A stretch of 36,749 bases of DNA, taken from positions 1-36,749 of the forward strand of contig JAUXYJ010000030.1 of the NCBI GenBank assembly GCA_030694465.1, given 5' to 3'. The stretch comes from Deltaproteobacteria bacterium. GTDB lineage: Bacteria; Myxococcota_A; Polyangia; Polyangiales; Ga0077539. The notes beneath the pieces are model-generated. The model was not told the DNA's origin. It did no database searches and saw nothing but the letters and a program-made list of their open reading frames with translations. The translations under genes were made by a program, and so were the position numbers. Below are positions 1 to 10,134 of this stretch, in pieces (the stretch's first letter is position 1; every line of letters begins with the position of its first letter).

Positions 1-99
1 AACGCAGAGCGCAATTGGAAAGCTGCGCCCCCGTTTTGGCCCGAAGCGAAGAGACAACTCGTCGCCTACTTCGGCGAAGAGCGCTTTCTTACCCCTTAA
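1..99 (+). CDS. C-terminal 32 residues of an unidentified protein (cut by window edge)
   Basis: Frame 1 is open from the window edge to a TAA at 97-99 and ends in PEAKRQLVAYFGEERFLTP. The composition (aromatic and charged residues, no low complexity) looks like a genuine protein C-terminus. It lies about 100 bp upstream of glgP on the same strand. There is too little to name a family. What is seen is only the open frame and its plausible composition. Confidence 0.45.
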   Translation, partial: NAERNWKAAPPFWPEAKRQLVAYFGEERFLTP

Positions 100-131
100 A
101 TTGATTTTCATTTCCGAGCACAAACTTCGTT

Positions 132-164
132 ACAGGCCCCGAACAGTTGCGTTGAGGGGCCTGT
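132..164 (+). terminator. 9-bp perfect inverted repeat between the partial gene and glgP
   Basis: ACAGGCCCC (132-140) is fully complementary to GGGGCCTGT (156-164) with a 15-nt loop. The hairpin sits 33 nt after the stop of the partial upstream gene and 33 nt before the glgP start. No clear T-run follows, so it could be a terminator without a U-tract, or a structure in the glgP leader. Confidence 0.35.
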
Positions 165-197
165 CTGCATGAGTCTTGCGGGCTCTGAGAGACAGCC

Positions 198-2672
198 ATG
201 ACAGACAAAAAACACAGTGAACCGCCCTCCACCGTTGTTGTCGAAGACGACCGAACGAGCATGCATCCTACGGCGTTGCGGCGGGCGTTTTTGGACCACC
301 TCGCCTACCTCCGCGGCAGGGTTCTTGAGAGTTCGACGCCGCTCGATTGCTTTAACGCGCTGGCGTATGTGGTGCGAGATCGCATGGTGGCGCGCTGGGC
401 AGGCACGCGGCGACAGCTCGACGAAGCGGGCCGAAAGCGTGTGTATTATCTCTCGGCCGAGTTCTTGTTGGGGCGCTTGTTAGCAAGCAATTTGCACGCG
501 CTTGGCATGTACGACGAGATGCAATCGGTGCTCGCCGAGCTTGGCGTAGAGCTGGCGGACTTGCTCGAGCGCGAGCCCGACGCGGGGCTTGGCAATGGTG
601 GGCTCGGGAGGCTCGCTGCGTGCTTTTTGGACTCGATGGCGACCATTGGGCTCAACGGCTACGGCTATGGGATTCGGTATGAGTTCGGGATTTTCAAGCA
701 GTCGTTTAAAGACGGTTGGCAGCACGAGCAGCCGGATGAGTGGCTGAAGTTTGGCAATCCTTGGGAGATTGTGCGCCCTGAGCAGATCGTCGAGGTGAAC
801 TTCTATGGGCGCTGTGTCGAGATGCAGGACGCGTCGGGGCGCTTTGGGGTCCAGTGGGTGGATACGCAGAAGGTGCTCGGGGTTCCGTACGACACGTTGA
901 TCGCGGGGTATGGCAACGACATGGTGAACACGCTGCGATTGTGGCAGGCGCGGTCGGGCCATGAGTTTGATTTTAAGCTGTTTAATGACGGCGATTATGT
1001 GCGCGCCGTCGAAGACAAGAACGCCAGCGAGGTGATCTCAAAGGTGCTCTACCCCAATGATCACAACCAAGCGGGGCGCGAGCTTCGGCTCAAGCAAGAG
1101 TATTTCTTTGTCGCGTGTTCGATCCACGACATCGTCCGTCGGCATCTCAAGCGTGGCGGGACGATTCACACGCTGTCGGCTGGCAACGCGATCCAGCTCA
1201 ACGACACGCACCCTGCGATCGCGGTCGCCGAGCTTATGCGCTTGCTCGTCGACGAGTATAAGTTGGACTGGGACGCGGCGTGGGAGATCACCGTCGCGAC
1301 GCTGAGCTACACGAACCACACGCTGCTCGCCGAGGCGCTTGAGAAGTGGTCTGTCGCGCTCTTTGAGCGTCTTTTGCCACGGCATTTGCAGATTATCTTT
1401 GAGATCAATCGGCGCTTTCTGAGGCAAGTCTCGATCAAGTTTCCGGGCGACGACGCCCGCTTGCAGCGCATGAGCTTGATCGAAGAGGGCACCGAGCGGC
1501 GCGTACGCATGGCGTACTTGGCGGTGGTCGGGACGCACGCGGTCAACGGCGTAGCTGCGTTGCACACGCGTTTGCTTAAGCAGACCGTGCTCAAAGATTT
1601 TGCAGAGTGTTATCCCGAGCGCTTCTCAAACAAGACCAACGGTGTGACGCCGCGACGGTGGCTGATGCAGTGCAACCCACGGCTCGCGCGCTTTGCGACA
1701 GAGCTTGTGGGCGATGGTTGGCAGAGCGATCTGGACCGACTTGATGGGATGTCCAAGCACGCGGACGACCCTCAGGTGCTCGACCGGTTGGCGAAGATCA
1801 AGTACGAAAACAAGCGGGATTTTGCTGACTTTTCGCGACGAGAGTTTGACTTCGAGATCGACCCCGACACGCTCTTTGACGTGCAGATTAAGCGGCTGCA
1901 CGAGTACAAGCGGCAGCTGCTCAACGGCTTGCATATTGCGCGGTTGTACTTGGACCTCAAGAAGAACCCCGAGGCCATCACGGTTCCGCGCACGTTCTTG
2001 TTTGGGGCCAAGGCTGCGCCGGGCTATCGCGCTGCCAAATTGATTATCAAGCTGATCAACTCGATTGGCGAAGTGGTCAACCAAGACCCGGACATTCAAC
2101 GCAAGATTCGCGTGCTATTTGTGCCGAATTATCGTGTCTCGATCGCAGAACGAATCATCCCTGCGGCGGACTTGTCCGAGCAGATTTCGACTGCGGGCAA
2201 AGAAGCGTCAGGCACGGGAAACATGAAGTTCGCGCTCAACGGCGCGCTCACGATTGGCACGCTCGATGGGGCCAACATTGAGATCCGTGACGCGGTGGGC
2301 GAAGAGAATTTCTTTCTCTTTGGGCTCGACGCAGAGCAGATCGAGGCGCAGCGAAAGAGCTACCGACCACGTGACTTTTACGAGCAGAATCCCAGGCTTC
2401 GTGAGGTTTTAGATCTCATCGCGTCGGGCTTCTTTGACCGCGAACATCGCACGGTCTTTCATCCCTTGCTCGATGAGCTTTTGTCGCAGGACGCGTACTT
2501 TTTGCTCGCCGATTGGGATGGCTATCTCGACGCACAACAGCGTGCCAGCGCGCTGTATCAAGACACGCGAAAGTGGCAACGAAGCGCGCTGTACAACATC
2601 TCAAAGAACGGCAGATTCTCAAGCGATCGTACGATCCGTGAGTATGCCCGAGAGATCTGGCACGCGCTCTGA
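198..2672 (+). CDS. glgP: Glycogen/starch/alpha-glucan phosphorylase
   Basis: This 824-residue protein is a full-length glucan phosphorylase (GT35), which releases glucose-1-phosphate from alpha-1,4-glucans by phosphorolysis in the cytoplasm. The N-terminal part contains YYLSAEFLLGR and the GLGNGGLGRLAACFLDS glycine-rich motif near residues 130-146. The C-terminal part contains the pyridoxal-phosphate motif EASGTGNMKFALNGA with the cofactor lysine at residue 677, followed by TLDGANIEI. The length fits the family (about 800-850). The ATG at 198 gives an N-terminal extension (MTDKKHSEPP) of normal size. It converges on the serS-bolA operon with only 21 bp between the stops. No other glycogen gene is next to it, so no local glg operon is visible. 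Confidence 0.97.
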   Translation: MTDKKHSEPPSTVVVEDDRTSMHPTALRRAFLDHLAYLRGRVLESSTPLDCFNALAYVVRDRMVARWAGTRRQLDEAGRKRVYYLSAEFLLGRLLASNLHALGMYDEMQSVLAELGVELADLLEREPDAGLGNGGLGRLAACFLDSMATIGLNGYGYGIRYEFGIFKQSFKDGWQHEQPDEWLKFGNPWEIVRPEQIVEVNFYGRCVEMQDASGRFGVQWVDTQKVLGVPYDTLIAGYGNDMVNTLRLWQARSGHEFDFKLFNDGDYVRAVEDKNASEVISKVLYPNDHNQAGRELRLKQEYFFVACSIHDIVRRHLKRGGTIHTLSAGNAIQLNDTHPAIAVAELMRLLVDEYKLDWDAAWEITVATLSYTNHTLLAEALEKWSVALFERLLPRHLQIIFEINRRFLRQVSIKFPGDDARLQRMSLIEEGTERRVRMAYLAVVGTHAVNGVAALHTRLLKQTVLKDFAECYPERFSNKTNGVTPRRWLMQCNPRLARFATELVGDGWQSDLDRLDGMSKHADDPQVLDRLAKIKYENKRDFADFSRREFDFEIDPDTLFDVQIKRLHEYKRQLLNGLHIARLYLDLKKNPEAITVPRTFLFGAKAAPGYRAAKLIIKLINSIGEVVNQDPDIQRKIRVLFVPNYRVSIAERIIPAADLSEQISTAGKEASGTGNMKFALNGALTIGTLDGANIEIRDAVGEENFFLFGLDAEQIEAQRKSYRPRDFYEQNPRLREVLDLIASGFFDREHRTVFHPLLDELLSQDAYFLLADWDGYLDAQQRASALYQDTRKWQRSALYNISKNGRFSSDRTIREYAREIWHAL

Positions 2673-2693
2673 GCGACGCGCACGGGGTGCGAC

Positions 2694-2957
2694 TTAGGCG
2701 CTGGTCTTGAGCGAGTCGATGGCGTGCACCTGGGCGTCGTCGCCGTCCATCAATGGCGCGATGACCGAGAGCACCGCGCGGTGGCACTGCAGCATGGGTT
2801 TACCCGCGAACGTGCTGCTCTTGACGGCGAGGGCGTAGTGCCGATCTCCGTTCATTTTGACTGAGACTTCGGCGTCGGGGAGGGCCTTGGCGATGATGGT
2901 CTTGAGCTGCTCGCTCATGTCGATGGTGGGCATGTCTGTCGGGGCAGAGCATGCCAC
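2694..2957 (-). CDS. BolA/IbaG-family protein
   Basis: An 87-residue protein with the BolA-like core: helix EQLKTIIAKALPDAEVSV, then DRHYALAVKSSTFAGKPMLQCHRAVLSVIAPLM, ending in VHAIDSLKTS. This matches the VHALxLKT ending of IbaG/BolA proteins. Family members are about 75-105 residues long and act with monothiol glutaredoxins in iron-sulfur handling or as stress-related regulators. The usual conserved His near the C-terminus (VHAI) is present. The annotated start lies 10 bp after the serS stop, so the two genes are probably co-transcribed. A shorter start at 2918 (MSEQLKTII) is equally plausible because the first 13 residues are not BolA-like and no strong ribosome binding site is visible for either. 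Confidence 0.8.
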   Translation of the reverse strand: MACSAPTDMPTIDMSEQLKTIIAKALPDAEVSVKMNGDRHYALAVKSSTFAGKPMLQCHRAVLSVIAPLMDGDDAQVHAIDSLKTSA

Positions 2958-2967
2958 ACAAGCGCGC

Positions 2968-4326
<1,359 letters not shown>

Positions 4327-4391
4327 TCAAGCGCAGAGCATCGAAGGTGTCCGCGACTGCACACTCTGCGGTACCTTGCGGCTCGGTTCTG

Positions 4392-6968
4392 ATGCAGCCC
4401 TATCGCAGAGTGAGTTGGCCCCGCACACGTGCGTGGTCTTGTTTGTTTGCCACTGTATTTACGGTGGGATGCCGCACGAGCGCGACGCAGACGGCGCCAC
4501 CTGCGGGGCCCGCTGTTGCCGCGGGCGGTGATCAACAGGGTGCGCAGCGGCCCGATGAGCCTGTGCTTGTGCAGGGCATTGAGCCGCTTCGGACTCCCCA
4601 ATGTGCTGCCGGTGAGATCACCTCGCTGACGTCCTTGAGCCCTGGAATTGACCCCGCGTTTGCGCTCGCGCGCTCACCGACGGGTGGGCTCGTGAGCTGG
4701 GTGCGGATTGGCCGAGCGGGCGCGCGTGAGCTGATGGTGATGCCGTTGGGTCCGACGGGGGCCCCTGCGGGCGATGCGCAGATGATCGCGGGTGCGCAGG
4801 GCGCGGATTTTCCGGCGCTGGTAGCGTTAGAGCGAGGGTATGTGCTCGCGTGGGTGGATCGTCCTGCGAGCGGCGAGCGTGTGTTGTCTTTGCGATTGGA
4901 CGAAGCGGGCGCGCAGCAACCGTGGACTGGGCGTGGCACGAGCACTCCCGCTGGAGACCCTGTGGCCTCGGCGGGGCTGCTTGAGGGGACGGCGGCGGGG
5001 AGGCAATTCGCCGCGCCTTCGCTTGCTCGGGATGGCTCACAGGTGGTGCTGATCGCGGCACAACAGACGACCTCAGCGACCGTGATGATCGTGCAAGATC
5101 TGCTGGGCCAGGGGAGCGTTCAGACCGTGCCCGAGGCGCTGGATTTGGTCGCTGGAGAGCGTGTGATTGCCCTGCAAAATGGCACGCAGACTCGCTGGCT
5201 CGCCTCGCGCGGAGAGCACACGCTCTTGCTAGGCAACGGGGCCTCGTTTGCGCCGATCGCGCGTGGGGTTTCGGGCGCTACGATGATGCGGGTCGACGGC
5301 GGCTGGATGACCGCGTGGAGCACCCAGCAGGGGGTTGTCACGCAGGTGCGCGCGCAGGTCCGACCCGACGAGGGAGAGCCTACGACGCCGCGCACGCTCG
5401 CTGCGTACGAGCGAGCGCCTGCGCTCAATGTGGCGCTTGTGCGCTTTGGCAGCGGGCTGTTCGGCGCGCTGTCTTTGTCGCAATTGGCGGACGACGCGAC
5501 GGGGAGCATCAACCTCTCGCTCGTGGATTCTCACGGGCGATTTGTCGGGCGACATGCGTCGATGGCGTCGCTGCGGTTGCGGTCTTCGCGCACGGTGGCC
5601 GCAGGCGCGGCGGGTCCGCGCGGGGAGGCCTGGGTGCTGTTGGACGGGCGAGCGGACGATGGCAGCGCGGTGCTCGGGATGGTCTCTGTGTCGTGCTCAA
5701 GCGATGTGTTTGCAAACGAGGGCGCGATGCCCACGGCGAGCATGTTGCAGCGGGCGAGCCCTCCGGAGGCTCCCACACTGACCGCGGACCGACGCGGAGG
5801 CGCGGCGCTGTGCAGCCCAGCACAAGACAACGCGAGCGCAGGGATTGAGCTGGCTACGCATACGGCGGGCGGCGAAGATCTGACCGCCGAGGCCAGCGCG
5901 CGTGGCGTGCAAATGGCGGACGGGCGTGTGGTCTTTTTTGCGCGGCGGCGGGTGAGCGCAGAGCGGGTGGAGTGTGTCGCGCCGAGCCTTGGGAGTGACC
6001 AGCGTGTTGTGGCACGGGATGGCGTGCCGTGCGAGAGCGATCTCACGGTGCTGGACGCGGGCGCTGTGGGGCCTTGGGCGATCGCGGTCACGCAGCGCAG
6101 CGTCTTGCGAAGCGCGGGGCGCGGAGAGATTGCGCGCAGCGATTTGTCTCTTGGCGGAGTCTACGATGCCAGGGTTTTGCGCGGCGGAAGCGCTATTTTA
6201 GCGCTCACTGAGGGGACGAGCAGCGCGATGAGCGGGCTGTATTATTTGCCCTTGGTGCGAGGGGTGCCGACGAGGCCCGTGCATGTAGCGCGCGTGCAGC
6301 GCGGGGTGATCGAAGACGCGGTGGTCGACGGCGGTCGTGTGCGGGTCTTGCTCTCGTCGTTTGCCTCTGCGAACGGCGCGAGCGCTGCGTCTACGGCCGC
6401 GCGCACACGTGCACTGCTCACGTTTGATCCGCGTGATCGCGAGCTAGCGAACCGGGCGCAGCACAACGATCCGTTTACCGATCCGTTGGCCGTGGGCGCA
6501 GGTCCAGCGGCGCTTGTAGGGCTGGGCAACGCGATGAGCTTGCTCTGGTGGGACCGCGGCGTGTTGCGCACGGGGCGCATTGATCATGGTGTTATTCGTG
6601 AGCCACACAGCGTGTACGGCGTGCTCGATCAGGGTGGCGAGGCCCTGTCTATTCGCCACACCGGAGAGGGAGATCTCACCGTGGCGTTTAGTGCAAACCC
6701 AGTGCAAAACCAGGATGAATCGCTTCTGCCTCACCCGGTCTTGCTGCGCATCGGAGACGCCGGCGCGGTGACGGCGCTCTCGGTCACGGCGCCGAGTGAT
6801 CGCAACGCGCTCGTGCGTTTTGGAGTGAGCGCGCTGTCGCACGGATCACAGATGACCGCGCTCTACACGGTGGCACGCGGCAACACGCTGCGATGGATGG
6901 CCCAGAGGCTCTCGTGTGCGCAGAGCGCGCCCACCACTCGCCCGGCAGCGGCAGGAGCGTCGCGATGA
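4392..6968 (+). CDS. Large secreted protein or lipoprotein of unknown function
   Basis: From the ATG at 4392 this is 858 residues. The N-terminus has several arginines, then a hydrophobic stretch CLFATVFTVGC, which looks like a signal peptide with an imperfect lipobox (TVGC). The frame also opens 15 codons earlier at 4347, but that extension is not signal-like. The mature part contains no family I recognise. It consists of many short strand-like segments such as GGLVSWVRIG, GYVLAWVDR and GAWVLLDGR separated by small-residue loops, as in beta-propeller or other all-beta secreted proteins. The C-terminus has RLSCAQSAPTT. The stop overlaps the next start as ATGA (6965-6968), so the two secreted proteins are translationally coupled and probably work together. 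Function unknown. Confidence 0.75.
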   Translation: MQPYRRVSWPRTRAWSCLFATVFTVGCRTSATQTAPPAGPAVAAGGDQQGAQRPDEPVLVQGIEPLRTPQCAAGEITSLTSLSPGIDPAFALARSPTGGLVSWVRIGRAGARELMVMPLGPTGAPAGDAQMIAGAQGADFPALVALERGYVLAWVDRPASGERVLSLRLDEAGAQQPWTGRGTSTPAGDPVASAGLLEGTAAGRQFAAPSLARDGSQVVLIAAQQTTSATVMIVQDLLGQGSVQTVPEALDLVAGERVIALQNGTQTRWLASRGEHTLLLGNGASFAPIARGVSGATMMRVDGGWMTAWSTQQGVVTQVRAQVRPDEGEPTTPRTLAAYERAPALNVALVRFGSGLFGALSLSQLADDATGSINLSLVDSHGRFVGRHASMASLRLRSSRTVAAGAAGPRGEAWVLLDGRADDGSAVLGMVSVSCSSDVFANEGAMPTASMLQRASPPEAPTLTADRRGGAALCSPAQDNASAGIELATHTAGGEDLTAEASARGVQMADGRVVFFARRRVSAERVECVAPSLGSDQRVVARDGVPCESDLTVLDAGAVGPWAIAVTQRSVLRSAGRGEIARSDLSLGGVYDARVLRGGSAILALTEGTSSAMSGLYYLPLVRGVPTRPVHVARVQRGVIEDAVVDGGRVRVLLSSFASANGASAASTAARTRALLTFDPRDRELANRAQHNDPFTDPLAVGAGPAALVGLGNAMSLLWWDRGVLRTGRIDHGVIREPHSVYGVLDQGGEALSIRHTGEGDLTVAFSANPVQNQDESLLPHPVLLRIGDAGAVTALSVTAPSDRNALVRFGVSALSHGSQMTALYTVARGNTLRWMAQRLSCAQSAPTTRPAAAGASR

Positions 6969-8233
6969 AGACGACACAACACGCAGCGAAACATCTCGCT
7001 ATTTTGTCAGGTATTTTGCTCACGAATGCAGCCCATGGGCAGGCCCGAGAGCCGCTGTGTCGCACGGTCGAGACGCGCAGAATTTTTGGGTCACAGCTTG
7101 TCCCACAAGACACGCAGGACGCGCTGAGGGTGCTGCCGTTGCGAGGCGAGTGGCCTGGTCAAGCGCGCTTTGTTGCGTTGTGGCGCGAGGCTCATCCAGC
7201 CACCGATGGCGGGACAACGCTTCGGATGACGCGTCTAGATTCGAGGCTCCAGCGCGTGGGAGAGATGGGCGCGTGGACCTCTCCGGCGCTCACTGCAGAG
7301 CAGGGACGCGGAGCATTGGCCGCAGTTGTGCTGCGAGATTCTCTCTTGGTCTTAGTCCGTGCAGGGTCGAGCATTCAGCGGCTGATCGTGGCGCGTGATG
7401 GGAGCGTGAGGGCGGAGCCTCTGCTCACGTTGCCAAGCGATGTACCTGCGCCCAACGCGACCCCATTGCGGATCGAGTGGGTCGACGCGATCGCGCGTGG
7501 CGACGGTGCGATCGCGATGTTGGGGCTCACCTCGGGCGAGGTGCGCGCGTACCGATTTGACGCAGCGGGCGCTGTGAGCGCAGAGACGACGTGGACGCAG
7601 CGCGTGGGGGGTGTGATGCGTTTGCTGCCCACTTCGGCCACGCAGAGCGCGCTCGCGATGCTTGAGCGCACGTTGCCTGGGCAGGGCGCGGACGGAGAGA
7701 CCCCTGCGGTACAAATGTTGGTCACGTTGGATGAGCAGCTGTTGCCGGTGGGAGTTCCTGAGCGCACGGGGTACGCGCATTTTCCGTGGAGTGTGGTGGC
7801 TCGAAGCGGGGGAGCGCTTGAGGTGCATCAATGGGTGCGCTCGCAGGGGGTGGCGATTGGGCGAGTGACCGTGAGCGCGCGGAGAGCGGCGCTTGAGGCA
7901 CCGCGGTTGTGGTTTGCGCAGCCTCCGTTTGAGGGCCGCGCGGTCGCGAGCGCGAGCATCGTGGGCCGTGGGGGCGTCGCGTATGGGGCCGTGGTGACCG
8001 AGCGGGCGGGAGGCTCACTGGAGTCACAGCTCGCGTGGGTTGCGCCCTCGGGCGAGCCCATGCTGCGCCGAAGCGTTGTGCCCTTGTCGGGGCGCTTGCT
8101 GATGCTCCCTGCGCTCGCGGCGGCCGAAGACGGCTACGTGATGTTTGCGGGCGCCGAGGACGAGACTGGGTTTGGCATCGACGCGTTTCACGTGCGGTGT
8201 GACATGGTCACCCGCGAGGCGAGCGCTCCTTAG
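6965..8233 (+). CDS. Secreted protein of unknown function, coupled to the upstream gene
   Basis: A 422-residue protein. The start at 6965 is chosen because ATGA overlaps the previous stop and because it begins with a good Sec signal peptide: MKTTQHAAKHLAILSGILL, then TNAAHGQAREP, with likely cleavage after AHG or GQA. A frame-open extension upstream (from 6893) has no signal and overlaps the neighbour. The mature part is rich in short hydrophobic strands (GAIAMLGLTSGEVRAYRF, GGVAYGAVVTER, GYVMFAGAEDE) like its neighbour, and ends with HVRCDMVTREASAP. No domain is recognised. A relation to the upstream protein by descent is possible but not shown. It converges with the leucine dehydrogenase gene. 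Confidence 0.75.
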   Translation: MKTTQHAAKHLAILSGILLTNAAHGQAREPLCRTVETRRIFGSQLVPQDTQDALRVLPLRGEWPGQARFVALWREAHPATDGGTTLRMTRLDSRLQRVGEMGAWTSPALTAEQGRGALAAVVLRDSLLVLVRAGSSIQRLIVARDGSVRAEPLLTLPSDVPAPNATPLRIEWVDAIARGDGAIAMLGLTSGEVRAYRFDAAGAVSAETTWTQRVGGVMRLLPTSATQSALAMLERTLPGQGADGETPAVQMLVTLDEQLLPVGVPERTGYAHFPWSVVARSGGALEVHQWVRSQGVAIGRVTVSARRAALEAPRLWFAQPPFEGRAVASASIVGRGGVAYGAVVTERAGGSLESQLAWVAPSGEPMLRRSVVPLSGRLLMLPALAAAEDGYVMFAGAEDETGFGIDAFHVRCDMVTREASAP

Positions 8234-8256
8234 CGAGCGCTCTTTAGCGAGCGCTC
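8221..8256. repeat. Three 14-bp tandem units, each carrying the palindrome GAGCGCTC
   Basis: GAGCGCTC occurs at 8221, 8235 and 8249, exactly 14 bp apart, with TTAGC between units. The array lies on the convergent junction and contains the stop codons of both genes (TAG at 8231-8233 on plus, TAA at 8244-8246 on minus). It could be a product of slippage, a protein-binding site or a bidirectional transcription end. No T-tract typical of an intrinsic terminator follows. Confidence 0.7.
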
Positions 8257-9290
8257 TGGGCGAGGCGCTCTTCGGCCATGCGATCTGCGACGATGTGCGA
8301 AGAGATATCGGCCTTTTGTGCGCGATCGAGCACTTCGAGGATCGTGTCGTAGATCTTGTGGATCTGCGCGCGCACGACGGTCTCGTCGTAGCTCTTGATC
8401 TCGTGAGCGACGTTGACGAGGCCACCGGCGTTGATGGCGTAGTCGGGTGCGTACGCGATCGCGCGGGCTTTGAGTGCGTCTCCGTGGCGGGCTTCGGCGA
8501 GGACGTTGTTGGCCGCGCCCGCGACGATCTTGACCTTGAGCCGGCCCACGGTGTCGTCGTTGATCCCTGCGCCGAGGGCGCACGGTGCGAACACGTCTGC
8601 GTCGACGTCATAGATCGCTGTGGAGTCTACAACGGTCGCTGAAAATTCAGCACGAACGCGCTCTACGCGTGCCGCGTCGATGTCACATACGGTGAGCTTT
8701 GCGCCCAGGGCGTTGAGCTCTTTGCAGAGGTAATAACCGACGTGACCGAGGCCCTGAACGGCGACGCGAACGCCGTCGAGCGAGTCACGGTTGAGCTTGT
8801 GTTTGACGGCTGCTTCGATGCCGCGGCGGACACCGAGCGCGGTGAAGGGGGAGGGGTCTCCGCTGCCGCCTTTCTCTTTGCTCACGCCGGTGACCCAGCG
8901 GGTCTGCGTGCGCACGGTGTCCATGTCCGCGGTGGCCGTTCCGGAGTCTTCGGCGGTGATGTAGCGTCCACCGAGGTGGTCGATCAAGCGGCCAAAATCA
9001 CTGAACAAAGCGCCGCGATCGAAGGGGGTGCGTGGCTTGATGAGCACGCTCTTTCCGCCGCCCAGAGCCAAGCCCGTGATGGCGGCTTTGTAGGTCATTC
9101 CGCGCGCGAGACGGAGAGCATCGGTAAACGCGGCGCCTTCGTCGTCGTAGTGAATGAAGCGACAGCCGCCGAGGGCGGGCCCCAAGCGGGTGTCATGAAT
9201 GGCGATGATCGCAGCGAGCCCCGAGGCCTCGTCGCGGCGTACGTGAACTTCGCCAAACCCGTGTCCTGCCATCTTCGCGAACAGATCCAT
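8244..9290 (-). CDS. Leucine (branched-chain amino acid) dehydrogenase
   Basis: A 348-residue NAD-dependent amino acid dehydrogenase of the Glu/Leu/Phe/Val family. It oxidatively deaminates branched-chain amino acids to 2-oxo acids in the cytoplasm. The dimerisation/catalytic domain has LGPALGGCRF, then Lys68 in RGMTYKAAITGLALGGGKS and the catalytic Lys80 in GGGKS. Lys68 and Lys80 are the positions known from Bacillus leucine dehydrogenase. The Rossmann domain has VAVQGLGHVGYYL (GxGxxG at 180-185) and NAD-binding Asp in CDID. Length is close to the usual 345-366 residues. The ATG at 9290 lies 9 nt from an AAGGAG Shine-Dalgarno (9300-9305). A GTG one codon earlier is the alternative. The gene could feed branched-chain acyl-CoA and iso-fatty acid synthesis, which is typical of myxobacteria (inference). 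Confidence 0.93.
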   Translation of the reverse strand: MDLFAKMAGHGFGEVHVRRDEASGLAAIIAIHDTRLGPALGGCRFIHYDDEGAAFTDALRLARGMTYKAAITGLALGGGKSVLIKPRTPFDRGALFSDFGRLIDHLGGRYITAEDSGTATADMDTVRTQTRWVTGVSKEKGGSGDPSPFTALGVRRGIEAAVKHKLNRDSLDGVRVAVQGLGHVGYYLCKELNALGAKLTVCDIDAARVERVRAEFSATVVDSTAIYDVDADVFAPCALGAGINDDTVGRLKVKIVAGAANNVLAEARHGDALKARAIAYAPDYAINAGGLVNVAHEIKSYDETVVRAQIHKIYDTILEVLDRAQKADISSHIVADRMAEERLAQSAR

Positions 9291-9423
9291 CACACTTCAC
9301 TCCTTGGGGCTCACGCGTGGGTCTGTAGATCACCACCGATGTGAGGCCATTTTGATTGCGACCGCCGAGCGGTGCAGGCGGTATAGGAGTGCAGATCCCT
9401 TACGGTCAAGAGAAGGAAAGCAC

Positions 9424-10134
9424 GTGAATTTTCAACGCATAGCGTCACACGCGTTGACCCAGAGCGTGTGCTGCGCGAACACTCCGTCCGTGCAACGCAG
9501 TCTGTCGCGCAAGGGCTTGATCGTAGGTGCAGCGATTGCGTTGGCGAATGTGTGCGCGACCGACGCGCATGCCCAGCGTGTCGACGGGGTCTATGGTCGG
9601 CTCGACCATGACACCGCGCTGAGTGTCGAAGCAGGTGGCGGGATCGCGGTGAGCAATGGGGCATTGCGACCTGGATTTTCTGCGACCATTCGCGCGCGAG
9701 CGTTGGACACGTTGGGGCTCTTTGCGGGGTACGATCACGCGTTTGGCGCGGTGCGCCACGACGCGATCTCGTTGGGTTTGGACCTGCGCGTGCTCACGCT
9801 GGGGAGAATCTTTTCGGACCTTGAGCGGGGCCCTCGGACGCTGGATCTCTTTCTTGATTCGATCACGTTAGAGCTCGGCGCGAGCCTCGTGCGACCTGGC
9901 GAACGTTGGGGCCAAGGCTCTGGAATCGCTTGGATTGTAGGTGGCGGAGCGGAGCTTCCGCTGTACTGGAACCAGGGCACCGCGCTGATGTTTCGCGCGA
10001 GCGTGCGATGGATCCATGCGTCCGCGTTTGACCCGCACGCGCCGAGCGCGCAAGCCGACGACGCGGTCTTTGTTACGGGCAGCTTGGTGCTGCGCACGAT
10101 GGCCTCTTTGGGACACACAAGAACTACGCGATGA
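9424..10134 (+). CDS. Putative outer-membrane or secreted beta-rich protein
   Basis: A 236-residue protein starting at a GTG preceded by AGAAGGAAAG (9411-9420), the best ribosome binding site in the region. An upstream ATG in the same frame at 9304 lacks such a site. The first 45 residues form a long signal peptide (LSRKGLIVGAAIALANVCA, then TDAHAQ). The mature part alternates hydrophobic strands and turns (ALSVEAGGGIAVSN, LGLFAGYDHAFG, ISLGLDLRVLTLG, FVTGSLVLRTMASL) like a small outer-membrane barrel. No named family is recognised. Its stop overlaps the trpS start (ATGA, 10131-10134), an unexpected operon partner for a tRNA synthetase. Confidence 0.7.
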   Translation: MNFQRIASHALTQSVCCANTPSVQRSLSRKGLIVGAAIALANVCATDAHAQRVDGVYGRLDHDTALSVEAGGGIAVSNGALRPGFSATIRARALDTLGLFAGYDHAFGAVRHDAISLGLDLRVLTLGRIFSDLERGPRTLDLFLDSITLELGASLVRPGERWGQGSGIAWIVGGGAELPLYWNQGTALMFRASVRWIHASAFDPHAPSAQADDAVFVTGSLVLRTMASLGHTRTTR

